Shown in pieces: positions 1 through 9,045 of a stretch of 9,615 nt of DNA. Every line of letters starts with the position of its first letter. Position 1 is the stretch's first letter. The notes under the pieces were generated by a model. The model did not search any database, was not told the origin of the DNA, and saw only the letters and a list, made by a program, of their open reading frames with translations. The DNA is from an uncultured Lentisphaeria bacterium (GTDB taxonomy: Bacteria; Verrucomicrobiota; Lentisphaeria; JABSQK01; CAJWLW01), in the NCBI GenBank assembly GCA_913042885.1, contig CAJWLW010000182.1, positions 1 through 9,615 on the forward strand, written 5' to 3'. Made by a program: the position numbers and the translations under genes.

Positions 1-28
1 CCGCGCAAACACAAGGAAGTGACAACCA

Positions 29-510
29 ATGGCTGAGCAAAGAAATTCGGACGGCATGGAAAAGCGCTACGAGGATTTTTACCAGAAGCTGCGCGTGCGA
101 ATCCGCAAGTGGATCAACGAGTCCGAGAAGGAACACAAGTGGACTGAAATCCTGCTGCTTGCGCCCGACCTGTTTCATCTGCTCGTCTGTCTGCTCTTCG
201 ACAAGGATGTGCCGGAACGTGAGAAGACGAAAATCCTGATGGCTATCGCCTACTTCATCTCGCCGCTCGACCTGCTGCCCGAGCTGCTGCTCGGTCCGGT
301 CGCCTTCGTCGACGATGTTGCGATCGCCTGTTTCGTCCTGAACTCATTGATGAAAAACGTCGAACCGGAGATCATCAACAGGCATTGGGCCGGCGAGGAC
401 AACGTTCTCGAGCTCGTCGAGATTGTCGTTTCCCATGGCGATGCCTGGCTCGGCAGTGGCTTGTTCCGGCGCATCAAGAGGTTCCTGGACAAAACTGAAA
501 AGAAGCAAAA

Positions 511-514
<4 letters not shown>
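29..514 (+). CDS. DUF1232 (YkvA-type) family protein
   Basis: This 161-residue protein is of unknown function. Residues about 69-104 carry the DUF1232 signature: a hydrophobic helix, then ISPLDLLPE, a short loop, then FVDDVAIA. In this family the ISPxDLxP...DD pattern marks a small, probably membrane-associated helical domain. A further hydrophobic stretch at about 41-57 could be a second membrane-associated helix. The N-terminal 40 residues are highly charged, and the C-terminus is lysine-rich. The ATG at 29 has a good ribosome binding site, AAGGAAG at 13-19. The stop codon overlaps the GTG start of bioA by 4 bases, so the gene is probably translated together with the biotin genes, although no biotin role is known for DUF1232. 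The family assignment rests on the motif; the function is open. Confidence 0.8.
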
Positions 515-3604
<3,090 letters not shown>

Positions 3605-3689
3605 ATATTTTCAGTCTGTATTGGGTCTAAGACGATAGCGCCGGAACCCGTTCGTCGCGATCTAACAACTTCAGATCAGGGGATCAAAA
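3605..3689. other. Intergenic gap between bioB and the TraT-like gene
   Basis: This 85-base non-coding gap follows the biotin operon. It contains an imperfect stem, GATAGCG at 3634-3640 with CGCGATC at 3656-3662 (one A-G mismatch, 15-base loop), with no T-run after it, so it is at best a weak terminator. The ribosome site for the next gene, CAGGGGAT at 3677-3684, sits 5 bases before the ATG at 3690. I see no convincing promoter hexamers. Confidence 0.4.
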
Positions 3690-4496
3690 ATGTACAGGAC
3701 AGCAGTAGCGATTGCCGCTATGGCTTTGATGGGGGGCTGCGTAACGATGGACTCGGCCTACGAAGGCGCCACCCGAACCACCAATCCCGATGCCACGAAG
3801 GTGCAGACCGATATCCGTTGGACGGGACGACAGCCGCGCATCCGTCCGGTGCCGGCCGAAGACAAGTTCGTCTACTTCACCGCGCGCAGCAGCGCCGGTG
3901 TCGACATTGACCTGACGCCGGCGATCGAACATCAGCTCGAACAGCGCGGCTACCGGCTGGCGCGGAACATCGACGAAGCGCAGTTCGTGCTCGATGCCGA
4001 CCTGAGGCACTTCGGCGAACAGCGCACGCGCAGCAACACCGGCGCCGTGACCGGCGCGATCATCGGCGGTGCCGCCGGCGGTGCCACCGGCAATAACGTC
4101 AAGGAATTTGACCGTACCACCGGCGCCGTGGGCGGCGCTATTCTCGGTGGTGTTATTGGCCATGTGCTCGACAACCGTAATAAGATGGTGGAGATCAAGC
4201 TGATCGTGGACGTGACCATTGGCGAGCGCCTGCGCGACGGCATATCGACAGAGGAGACTGCACCGAGCGGCGCCGGTTCCGTAGGGCGCGATTCGTACAC
4301 CGGCGATAAATACGGTGAAAGCGGCCGGTACGAATCGGAATCGCACGAGGACCGGGGCGTCAAGGTGAGTGACGGCTTCCTGTATCACGACAATCAGGTG
4401 GTTGCCTCGGCCCGCAAGATGAAGCTGACCATGTACGAAGCCGAGCCGCTGCTGATCGCCCGCCTTTCCCGTGCCATCGCCAGCGCCCTGCCGTGA
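3690..4496 (+). CDS. TraT-like outer-membrane lipoprotein (complement resistance/surface exclusion family)
   Basis: This 268-residue predicted lipoprotein has a short signal peptide ending in LMGGC, so Cys17 would be the lipidated residue of the mature protein. The order of elements matches F-plasmid TraT: a VQTDIRW segment soon after the signal (38-44), a domain with a VYFTARSS strand and a KGYxL-like helix end (QRGYRL, 85-90), two glycine-rich hydrophobic stretches (about 118-130 and 144-157), a basic/aspartate hinge, and a VEIKLIVDVTIGER strand (167-180) like the TraT DVQIAER segment. A polar, low-complexity stretch at about 190-225 is followed by a C-terminal helix, AEPLLIARLSRAIASAL. TraT proteins form outer-membrane oligomers that block mating-pair formation and serum killing. 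No conjugation genes are present here, so this is probably a chromosomal homologue whose role is unknown. The family call is by motif order, not identity. Confidence 0.7.
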   Translation: MYRTAVAIAAMALMGGCVTMDSAYEGATRTTNPDATKVQTDIRWTGRQPRIRPVPAEDKFVYFTARSSAGVDIDLTPAIEHQLEQRGYRLARNIDEAQFVLDADLRHFGEQRTRSNTGAVTGAIIGGAAGGATGNNVKEFDRTTGAVGGAILGGVIGHVLDNRNKMVEIKLIVDVTIGERLRDGISTEETAPSGAGSVGRDSYTGDKYGESGRYESESHEDRGVKVSDGFLYHDNQVVASARKMKLTMYEAEPLLIARLSRAIASALP

Positions 4497-4531
4497 TCTG
4501 AGATTTCCTTATGCCCCGGCGCGGGTCGAAT

Positions 4532-4550
4532 AGCGAGCCTGGAGGCTCGT
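4532..4550. repeat. Short hairpin downstream of the TraT-like gene
   Basis: CGAGCC at 4534-4539 and GGCTCG at 4544-4549 form a perfect 6-bp stem with a TGGA loop, extendable by one G-T pair. It lies about 35 bases after the stop of the TraT-like gene. No T-tract follows directly (the first T-run is near 4568-4571), so a terminator role is only possible. Confidence 0.4.
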
Positions 4551-4623
4551 GGTCCTGGTGCTGCATGTTTTCTTGATCATGGCGACTGTTACACAATTTG
4601 AATGTGTGCCTCGTTCGTGCCAT

Positions 4624-4655
4624 GTTCAGCCGCCAGACAAGTAGTCAGGCTGAAC
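4624..4655. repeat. 8-bp inverted repeat just upstream of the TerB-like gene
   Basis: GTTCAGCC at 4624-4631 and GGCTGAAC at 4648-4655 are perfect reverse complements separated by 16 bases. The repeat ends 12 bases before the ribosome site (AAAGGAT, 4668-4674) of the TerB-like gene, so it could be an operator or a 5'-leader hairpin. There is no direct evidence for either role. Confidence 0.45.
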
Positions 4656-4683
4656 TGCCCATCAATAAAAGGATACCGATGCC

Positions 4684-5607
4684 ATGAGTCAGGAAGCCTT
4701 CATCCTCGATCTCGCCAAGTTAGTGATTGCCGCAGCGTGGGCCGACGGGGAGTTGTCCAACGACGAGATCAATGCGCTCAAAGACCTGCTGTTCAACCTC
4801 GAGGAAGTCTCGGGCGAAGACTGGGCAGTGCTCACGATGTATATGGAGAGCCCGCCCAGTGACGCGGAGGCAAAGGAGCTGCTTGAGCGTGTTCTCGGGG
4901 GGATCCGGACCAGTGAGAACAAGATGCTTACCTTGGCAACGCTGGAGAACCTGTTCCGCTGTGACGGCACCGTTACGCCGGAAGAACAGGCCCTCCTGGA
5001 TCAGGTCGAGGGTGACATTGCCAACATCAACACTGGTCTTTTTTCGGGATTCTCCCGGGCCTTGAAATCTGCAATCGGGGAGCGCAATTCTTCAGTCGAG
5101 TCGTCCTTGCGGGAACATGCCTCGGACGACTACATCCGCAACACTATCTACTTTGACTTGAAGCGAAAACAGGACGAGAGCGGAACGACCGTCAACAAGT
5201 CGGAATCAGAGCTGCGTGAGCTCTGTTTCGCAGTCGGATTGCTCGCCCACGTCGCCAATATAGATGCAGAGATTACAAGCGAGGAACAGGAAGCCATTCG
5301 CAGCGTCATCCGCGAAGACTGGGGGCTGTCGGAAAGCGAGGCTCATCTGTTGGTAGAAATCAGCTGCGACCGCACGACCAAGGGGCTGGACTACCATCGC
5401 CTTTCCAACGGATACTTCGAATGCACCACGTGGGAACACCGCAGAGAGTTTGTGAAAACGCTCTTTCGAATCGCAAATGCCGCGCAAAAGACGAGCAACG
5501 ACGAGATCGAAGGAATCCGTGACATGGCAAGGAGCCTCAAAGTTTCACATAAGGATTTCATTGCCGCGAAAAAGACGATATCGAACGAGGACCGGAGCGG
5601 TCTGTAG
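4684..5607 (+). CDS. Protein with two TerB-like domains
   Basis: This is a 307-residue, acidic, mostly helical protein with no signal peptide or membrane segment, so probably cytoplasmic. Four segments carry the TerB hallmark of a hydrophobic helix followed by an acidic xDG/xDxE(I/L)xxxE turn: AWADGELSNDEINAL (18-32), FRCDGTVTPEEQALL (91-105), HVANIDAEITSEEQEAI (189-205) and IANAAQKTSNDEIEGI (263-278). They pair into an N-terminal and a C-terminal TerB-like half joined by a polar linker at about 125-175. TerB domains occur in tellurite resistance, phage inhibition and membrane-associated stress complexes, and are thought to bind metal through the acidic turns. No terA, terC, terD or terE neighbour is present, so a specific role cannot be given. 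The ATG at 4684 has AAAGGAT 9 bases upstream. The gene stands alone between two non-coding gaps of nearly 200 bases. Confidence 0.78.
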   Translation: MSQEAFILDLAKLVIAAAWADGELSNDEINALKDLLFNLEEVSGEDWAVLTMYMESPPSDAEAKELLERVLGGIRTSENKMLTLATLENLFRCDGTVTPEEQALLDQVEGDIANINTGLFSGFSRALKSAIGERNSSVESSLREHASDDYIRNTIYFDLKRKQDESGTTVNKSESELRELCFAVGLLAHVANIDAEITSEEQEAIRSVIREDWGLSESEAHLLVEISCDRTTKGLDYHRLSNGYFECTTWEHRREFVKTLFRIANAAQKTSNDEIEGIRDMARSLKVSHKDFIAAKKTISNEDRSGL

Positions 5608-5610
5608 GGC

Positions 5611-5703
5611 GGTTCGTTTCCATAGGCAATGTGATTTATGCAGCCGGCGCCCTGTCATCCAATGGATTCGGTGCTTTACGGTTCGGTTTCACAGGCAGGA
5701 ATG
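5611..5703. repeat. Imperfect direct repeat downstream of the TerB-like gene
   Basis: The segment at 5611-5631 (GGTTCGTTTCCATAGGCA followed by ATG) and the segment at 5680-5703 (GGTTCGGTTTCACAGGCA, GGA, then ATG) are alike apart from a 1-base and a 3-base insertion and two or three substitutions. The copies start 69 bases apart in a non-coding gap. An inverted pair, CTGTCAT (5652-5658) and ATGACAG (5716-5722), overlaps the same region. The cause is unknown. Confidence 0.4.
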
Positions 5704-5743
5704 CGCCGTTTCGCAATGACAGATTAATTCGCAGTCGGCCTCC

Positions 5744-5772
5744 TTGTACTGCCATCGCATCATTCTTATGTT
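5744..5772 (+). promoter_or_regulatory. Possible sigma70-like promoter for the PIG-L/ThDP cassette
   Basis: TTGTAC at 5744-5749 and TATGTT at 5767-5772 are separated by 17 bases. The hexamers match the consensus at 3/6 and 4/6 positions. Transcription would begin near 5779, giving a leader of about 25 bases. The spacing is ideal but the match is weak, so this is tentative. Confidence 0.3.
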
Positions 5773-5787
5773 GTCCGCTGATCAAAA

Positions 5788-5797
5788 CCTCCGGAGG
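5788..5797 (+). promoter_or_regulatory. Strong ribosome binding site inside a 10-bp palindrome
   Basis: CCTCCGGAGG is a perfect palindrome whose right half, GGAGG (5793-5797), is an optimal Shine-Dalgarno sequence 5 bases before the ATG at 5803. It fixes the start of the PIG-L gene. The anti-SD half directly next to the SD could pair between transcripts or serve as a protein site. Confidence 0.65.
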
Positions 5798-5802
5798 ACG
5801 AG

Positions 5803-6543
5803 ATGAAGATTCTGGCGTTCATGGCACACCCCGACGATGCCGAACTTCTATGTGCCGGCACATTGGTTCGCCTTCGTAAGGCCGGCCACGACATCGCCAT
5901 AGCGACGATGACCTCGGGTTCCTGCGGCTCCGCCACGCTTGGACCGAAGGAGATTTCTGACATACGCAGAGTAGAAGCAGCCAATTCCGCCGCTGTCATC
6001 GATGCGGACTACCACTGCGCCGAGATCCCCGATCTGGAAATTGTGTTCGACAATCCCAGCCGTCGCAAAGCCAGTGATATCCTGCGTCTGACCCAGCCGG
6101 ACATCGTCATCACGCACTATCCGCAGGACTACATGTATGACCACGACATGACGTCGATGCTCGCGCGTGACGCCACATTCGGTGGAACGCTGCGCAACTA
6201 CCCGACCGATGTTGACGCTCCGCCGGTCGGACAAATTCCCTACCTCTACTACGCCTCGCCGGTTGACGGTGTCAATGCTTTCGGTGAGTTGATTGAATAT
6301 CAGTTTGTTGTCGACGTGACCAGCACGATCGAGACAAAGGTCGAGATGCTCGCCTGCCACGCGTCGCAGCGCGAGTGGCTGCGTGCGCAGCACGGCCTCG
6401 ACGAGTACATCGAGTACATGCGACGGGAAACCGGCCGCATGGGAGCCACCGGCGGGTATGACTATGGCGAAGGCTATTGTCAGCACCTCGGACACCCGTA
6501 CAGGCACGACAACATCATTCTTGAATTGCTCGGGGACGCATGA
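5803..6543 (+). CDS. PIG-L/LmbE family zinc-dependent deacetylase
   Basis: This 246-residue cytoplasmic enzyme belongs to the family that hydrolyses N-acetyl groups from glucosamine-type sugars (GlcNAc-PI, GlcNAc-Ins, bacillithiol and antibiotic intermediates). The diagnostic AHPDDAE motif is at 8-14, where His9 and Asp12 are expected zinc ligands and Asp11 the catalytic base. The third zinc ligand is expected in the MYDHD segment (111-115), most likely His114, after the strand DIVITHYP (100-107). The Rossmann-like start MKILAFMAHP and the TSGSCGS segment after strand 2 also fit. The C-terminal helix SQREWLRAQHG (188-198) is common in the branch that includes sugar deacetylases of unassigned substrate. 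The length is typical. The strong GGAGG site supports the ATG at 5803. The stop overlaps the next gene (ATGA), so the two products probably act in one pathway. The substrate is unknown. Confidence 0.9.
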   Translation: MKILAFMAHPDDAELLCAGTLVRLRKAGHDIAIATMTSGSCGSATLGPKEISDIRRVEAANSAAVIDADYHCAEIPDLEIVFDNPSRRKASDILRLTQPDIVITHYPQDYMYDHDMTSMLARDATFGGTLRNYPTDVDAPPVGQIPYLYYASPVDGVNAFGELIEYQFVVDVTSTIETKVEMLACHASQREWLRAQHGLDEYIEYMRRETGRMGATGGYDYGEGYCQHLGHPYRHDNIILELLGDA

Positions 6544-8153
6544 GCACGGCTGCACATACCGGTGGCGAAGCTGTTGTCGAAACCCTTGCTGCTGCGGGCG
6601 TTGATACAGTCTTTGGAATCCCCGGCGGCCACAGCCTGCCGATCTATGCGGCACTGCATGGGCACAGTCAGGTACGGCACGTGCTCGGACGCCATGAGCA
6701 GGGACTCGGCTACATGGCCGACGGCTATGCCCGGGCCTCCGGTCGTTTGGCCGCTGTGACAACGACCAGCGGTCCCGGGGTTGCGAATATCGTCGCGGCA
6801 ATGGCCCAGGCGACGACCGACAACGTGCCGATGGTCGTCGTATCGAGTGCCCCGTCCGCCGCACTCATCGGCCGGAATCGCGGCGGCTTACACGACCTCA
6901 ACAACGCGATCGAACTGGCGCGGCCCGCGTGCCGCTACGTTGCTCACGCCGATGCGGTCGACGAAATATCGCCGAAACTGGCCGAGCTTATCCGTAACCT
7001 GCGCTGCAACCGGCCGGGCGGTGCGTTTCTCCAGGTGCCGACAAATATCCTCGGGGCAACCGCCGACACGGCGATCTGCTCCAGTGATGGTGACCGGCTC
7101 GCACCCGACATGGGGACTGTCGCCGCTGCTGCAGAGTTACTGCAGACCGCTACGCGCCCGTTGATTATTGCAGGCTATGGTGCGTTGCTGGCTGGTGCCG
7201 GACCCGCGATTCAGGCACTGGCCGAGAGGCTGGACGCTGTCGCAGCGACTACGACGCTGGCCCGCGGGCTCCTCGGTGCGCAGTCCTGGGTGGTGTTCGA
7301 CGACGGCGCGACACCGTCGGCGCTGACGAAGATTTTCGCCGAAGCCGACGTCACGCTGGCGATCGGTACGATGTTTCGCCAGGAAGATACGGCCGGCTGG
7401 CAAACGACACCTGCAGGCCGGTTGATCCACATCGATATCGATGCGGCCGAGTTCGACCGCACGTATCCGGCGGACGTGAGCATCCATGCCGACGCCCGGC
7501 TGGCTGTGGAAGCGATGGTCGCGGCGTTGCCAGTGAGTACCCCCGGTGCCGAGGCGACGTGGCGGCAACATGCTGCGGGACTGCAGCACGAACGCCTCGA
7601 AGCGTGCCGGCAGCATCCGGCAATGCAGTTTACCGAGGCACTGCGCGAAATCATCCCTCAGGACACCATCGTATTCGCCGACCGGTGCAACGTTGGTTAC
7701 TGGATGTATCGAGGCGCTGCTGCGTATGAACCGCGGACGTTCAATTATCCGATGGGCTATGGCGGACTCGGCAGCGCGCTGCCGCAAGCCATCGGCGCTC
7801 GCCTGGCATGTCCCGAACGGCGTGTCCTGTCGATCATCGGAGACGGCGGCATGCAGTTTACGTTGGCGGAACTGGCGGTGGCCGTGCAGGAGCAGACAGC
7901 GTTTACACTGCTGATTTCGAACAACGAAGCCTACGGCGCTATCCAGGCCGGGCTTGACAGGAACTTCGAAGGTGTCGATCCGTCCTTCGGCACGGCCCTG
8001 TCGGGGCCCGATTACGGGTTGATTGCAAAGGCGTACGGCATCGGCTACGCGCGGATCGACAGCGAAGCAGAACTGTTGCGGGTACTGCCGGAGCAGCTGC
8101 AGAACGACCAGTTGAACATCGTCGAATTCCGTAACGCCATTCCGGATCCGTAA
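6540..8153 (+). CDS. Thiamine-diphosphate-dependent enzyme (acetolactate synthase/2-oxoacid decarboxylase superfamily)
   Basis: This 537-residue enzyme has the three-domain layout of the POX/AHAS group. The N-terminal Pyr domain (about 5-170) includes FGIPGGHSLPIY (25-36) and GRHEQGLGYMADGYARASG (50-68), where Glu53 is the conserved cofactor-activating glutamate. A central domain spans about 190-330. The C-terminal PP domain (about 360-537) includes YGGLGSALPQAIGA and the ThDP motif GDGGMQF (434-440), ending in NN (461-462), so Asp435 and Asn462 should bind Mg-diphosphate. It is shorter than catabolic or anabolic AHAS large subunits, and no small subunit gene is nearby. The RNRGGLHDL segment (112-120) recalls the GxGRLHEL segment of 5-guanidino-2-oxopentanoate decarboxylase-like proteins. 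A decarboxylase or carboligase on a non-pyruvate 2-oxoacid is therefore as likely as AHAS. The start is fixed by the ATGA overlap with the deacetylase gene. Confidence 0.88.
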   Translation: MSTAAHTGGEAVVETLAAAGVDTVFGIPGGHSLPIYAALHGHSQVRHVLGRHEQGLGYMADGYARASGRLAAVTTTSGPGVANIVAAMAQATTDNVPMVVVSSAPSAALIGRNRGGLHDLNNAIELARPACRYVAHADAVDEISPKLAELIRNLRCNRPGGAFLQVPTNILGATADTAICSSDGDRLAPDMGTVAAAAELLQTATRPLIIAGYGALLAGAGPAIQALAERLDAVAATTTLARGLLGAQSWVVFDDGATPSALTKIFAEADVTLAIGTMFRQEDTAGWQTTPAGRLIHIDIDAAEFDRTYPADVSIHADARLAVEAMVAALPVSTPGAEATWRQHAAGLQHERLEACRQHPAMQFTEALREIIPQDTIVFADRCNVGYWMYRGAAAYEPRTFNYPMGYGGLGSALPQAIGARLACPERRVLSIIGDGGMQFTLAELAVAVQEQTAFTLLISNNEAYGAIQAGLDRNFEGVDPSFGTALSGPDYGLIAKAYGIGYARIDSEAELLRVLPEQLQNDQLNIVEFRNAIPDP

Positions 8154-8156
8154 TTA

Positions 8157-8234
8157 CGGGAATTTGTGGCATCTTGGCCGGCGGAACGGTTGCCCTCGAC
8201 CGTTGTATCGCGAGTTGCGCAGGGCAAATTCCCG
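8157..8234. repeat. Nested inverted repeat with cloverleaf-like fold
   Basis: CGGGAATTTG (8157-8166) and CAAATTCCCG (8225-8234) are perfect 10-bp reverse complements enclosing 58 bases, starting 3 bases after the ThDP gene stop. Inside lie GGC/GCC (8168-8170, 8177-8179), AACGGT/ACCGTT with an 8-base loop (8185-8190, 8199-8204) and CGC/GCG (8209-8211, 8217-8219). The outline resembles a cloverleaf, but there is no T-loop GTTCRANNC and no tRNA-like D-loop on either strand. No T-run follows, so it is not a classic terminator. Confidence 0.5.
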
Positions 8235-8266
8235 GACGTTGCGCTGTGTGGTCGGCGCTTACGCCC

Positions 8267-8290
8267 ACATTGAAAATATTTTTTCGATGT
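8267..8290. repeat. AT-rich hairpin between convergent genes
   Basis: ACATTGAAAA (8267-8276) and TTTTCGATGT (8281-8290) form a 10-bp stem with one T-G pair and a 4-base loop. It sits between the convergent ThDP and fxsA genes and carries A and T runs on both strands, so it could act as a weak two-way terminator. A 5-bp hairpin, GTCAG/CTGAC (8298-8302, 8306-8310), follows closely. Confidence 0.4.
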
Positions 8291-8343
8291 CCGTATAGTC
8301 AGCGTCTGACACGCCCTCACCACTCCGGTTGAATGACGTAGAA

Positions 8344-8886
8344 TCAGTCGTCGTGACCTTTGAGGTTGCGCGGCACGTCCTCGGTAACCGAAGACGAATC
8401 CATGTCGATGATCTCGTCGCCGTTCTCGGTAGGCTTTGTCGACCATTGCGCCGAGAAGCTCCAGCCGTTGCCATCTGCCGACTGCTGCCCCTGCGTCGCT
8501 TGCATGCGTTTCTGGAAATGGGCCACGATGCGCTCGGCCAGCCATCGCCGGGATGGCGGAACCAGCAGCAGAAACCCGACCGTGTCGGTAATAAACCCGG
8601 GCGTCAGCAAAACAGCGCCGGCGAAAAGAATCATCGCCCCTTCGAGCAGCGGCGCACTCGGTAACTGGCCGCGGGACAAGGCCCGCCGAATTTCGAACCA
8701 CGTCCGCATGCCCTGCTGCTTCGCGAGGCCGGCGCCTATGATACCGGTCAGCACGGCGAGTGCCAGGGTCGGCAGCCAGCCGATCCGCCCGCCCGCTGCC
8801 AGCAGCAGCACGAAATCTGCCGCCGGCACAACGATCAGCACCAGGATCAGCAGTAGCAGGACATTTGTTCGCGTCGATTTCTGCAT
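8344..8886 (-). CDS. fxsA: FxsA family inner-membrane protein
   Basis: This 180-residue membrane protein is coded on the - strand, convergent to the ThDP gene and divergent from the kinase. It has the FxsA layout: a first hydrophobic helix (about 9-31), a glycine-containing second helix with LALAVLTGIIGAGLAKQQG (41-59), a cytoplasmic segment with a GQLPSAPLLEGA-like stretch, then a hydrophobic helix ending in the family motif TPGFITD (95-101), followed by VGFLLLVPPSR. The last 60 residues are polar and acidic (DGDEIIDMDSSS-like), as in other family members. E. coli FxsA (YjeG) was named because its overproduction relieves F-plasmid exclusion of phage T7; its normal role is not established. 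The CAT at 8884-8886 gives the start on the - strand. I see no clear Shine-Dalgarno sequence. Confidence 0.9.
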   Translation of the reverse strand: MQKSTRTNVLLLLILVLIVVPAADFVLLLAAGGRIGWLPTLALAVLTGIIGAGLAKQQGMRTWFEIRRALSRGQLPSAPLLEGAMILFAGAVLLTPGFITDTVGFLLLVPPSRRWLAERIVAHFQKRMQATQGQQSADGNGWSFSAQWSTKPTENGDEIIDMDSSSVTEDVPRNLKGHDD

Positions 8887-8940
8887 ATTTGACAGGTTAC
8901 GGGGATTGCCGGCAAGGTTTCACCGGATTCACCCGAAATG

Positions 8941-8973
8941 TTGCTTTTGGTGAAAGATTGCATAGGTTATAAG
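8941..8973 (+). promoter_or_regulatory. AT-rich divergent promoter region, tentative
   Basis: The 159-base gap between fxsA and the kinase contains an AT-rich patch at about 8938-8983. A possible -10 (TATAAG, 8968-8973) has TTGCTT or TTGGTG upstream, but with poor spacing (21 or 15 bases). On the - strand, TTGGCA (8983-8978) could serve fxsA. A promoter must lie here if both genes are expressed; its exact elements are uncertain. Confidence 0.22.
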
Positions 8974-9029
8974 TTTATGCCAATAGAGGCGATCGACTTC
9001 CAGCCGGCCCCCCACCCAACAAGCATTGC

Positions 9030-9037
9030 AGGACGAG
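9030..9037 (+). promoter_or_regulatory. Ribosome binding site supporting a TTG start for the kinase
   Basis: AGGACGAG lies 8 bases before the TTG at 9046. The first in-frame ATG (9142) has no purine-rich sequence in front of it. An in-frame TAG at 9040-9042 rules out any start further upstream. Confidence 0.55.
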
Positions 9038-9045
9038 TTTAGACC

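Noticed and set aside
2..22. Possible C-terminus of an upstream gene (codons ending AAG TGA at 17-22)
   Set aside because: Only six sense codons are visible, which is too little to support a gene. The same bases supply the ribosome site of the DUF1232 gene.
1..28. BirA operator for the biotin operon
   Set aside because: Only 28 bases precede the first gene and none resembles the TTGTAAACC-type operator. The promoter is outside the window.
5631..5879. Small + strand open frame in the gap before the deacetylase gene
   Set aside because: It overlaps the better supported deacetylase start, lacks a ribosome site and has no recognisable features. The similar peptides in another frame come from the DNA direct repeat.
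5848..6864. 338-codon - strand open frame across the deacetylase/ThDP junction
   Set aside because: It is opposite two well-supported genes and is Arg-rich with no domain.
8157..8234. Possible tRNA gene from the cloverleaf-like fold
   Set aside because: There is no GTTCRANNC T-loop, no GG-containing D-loop and no suitable anticodon loop on either strand, and the end stem is 10 bp rather than 7.
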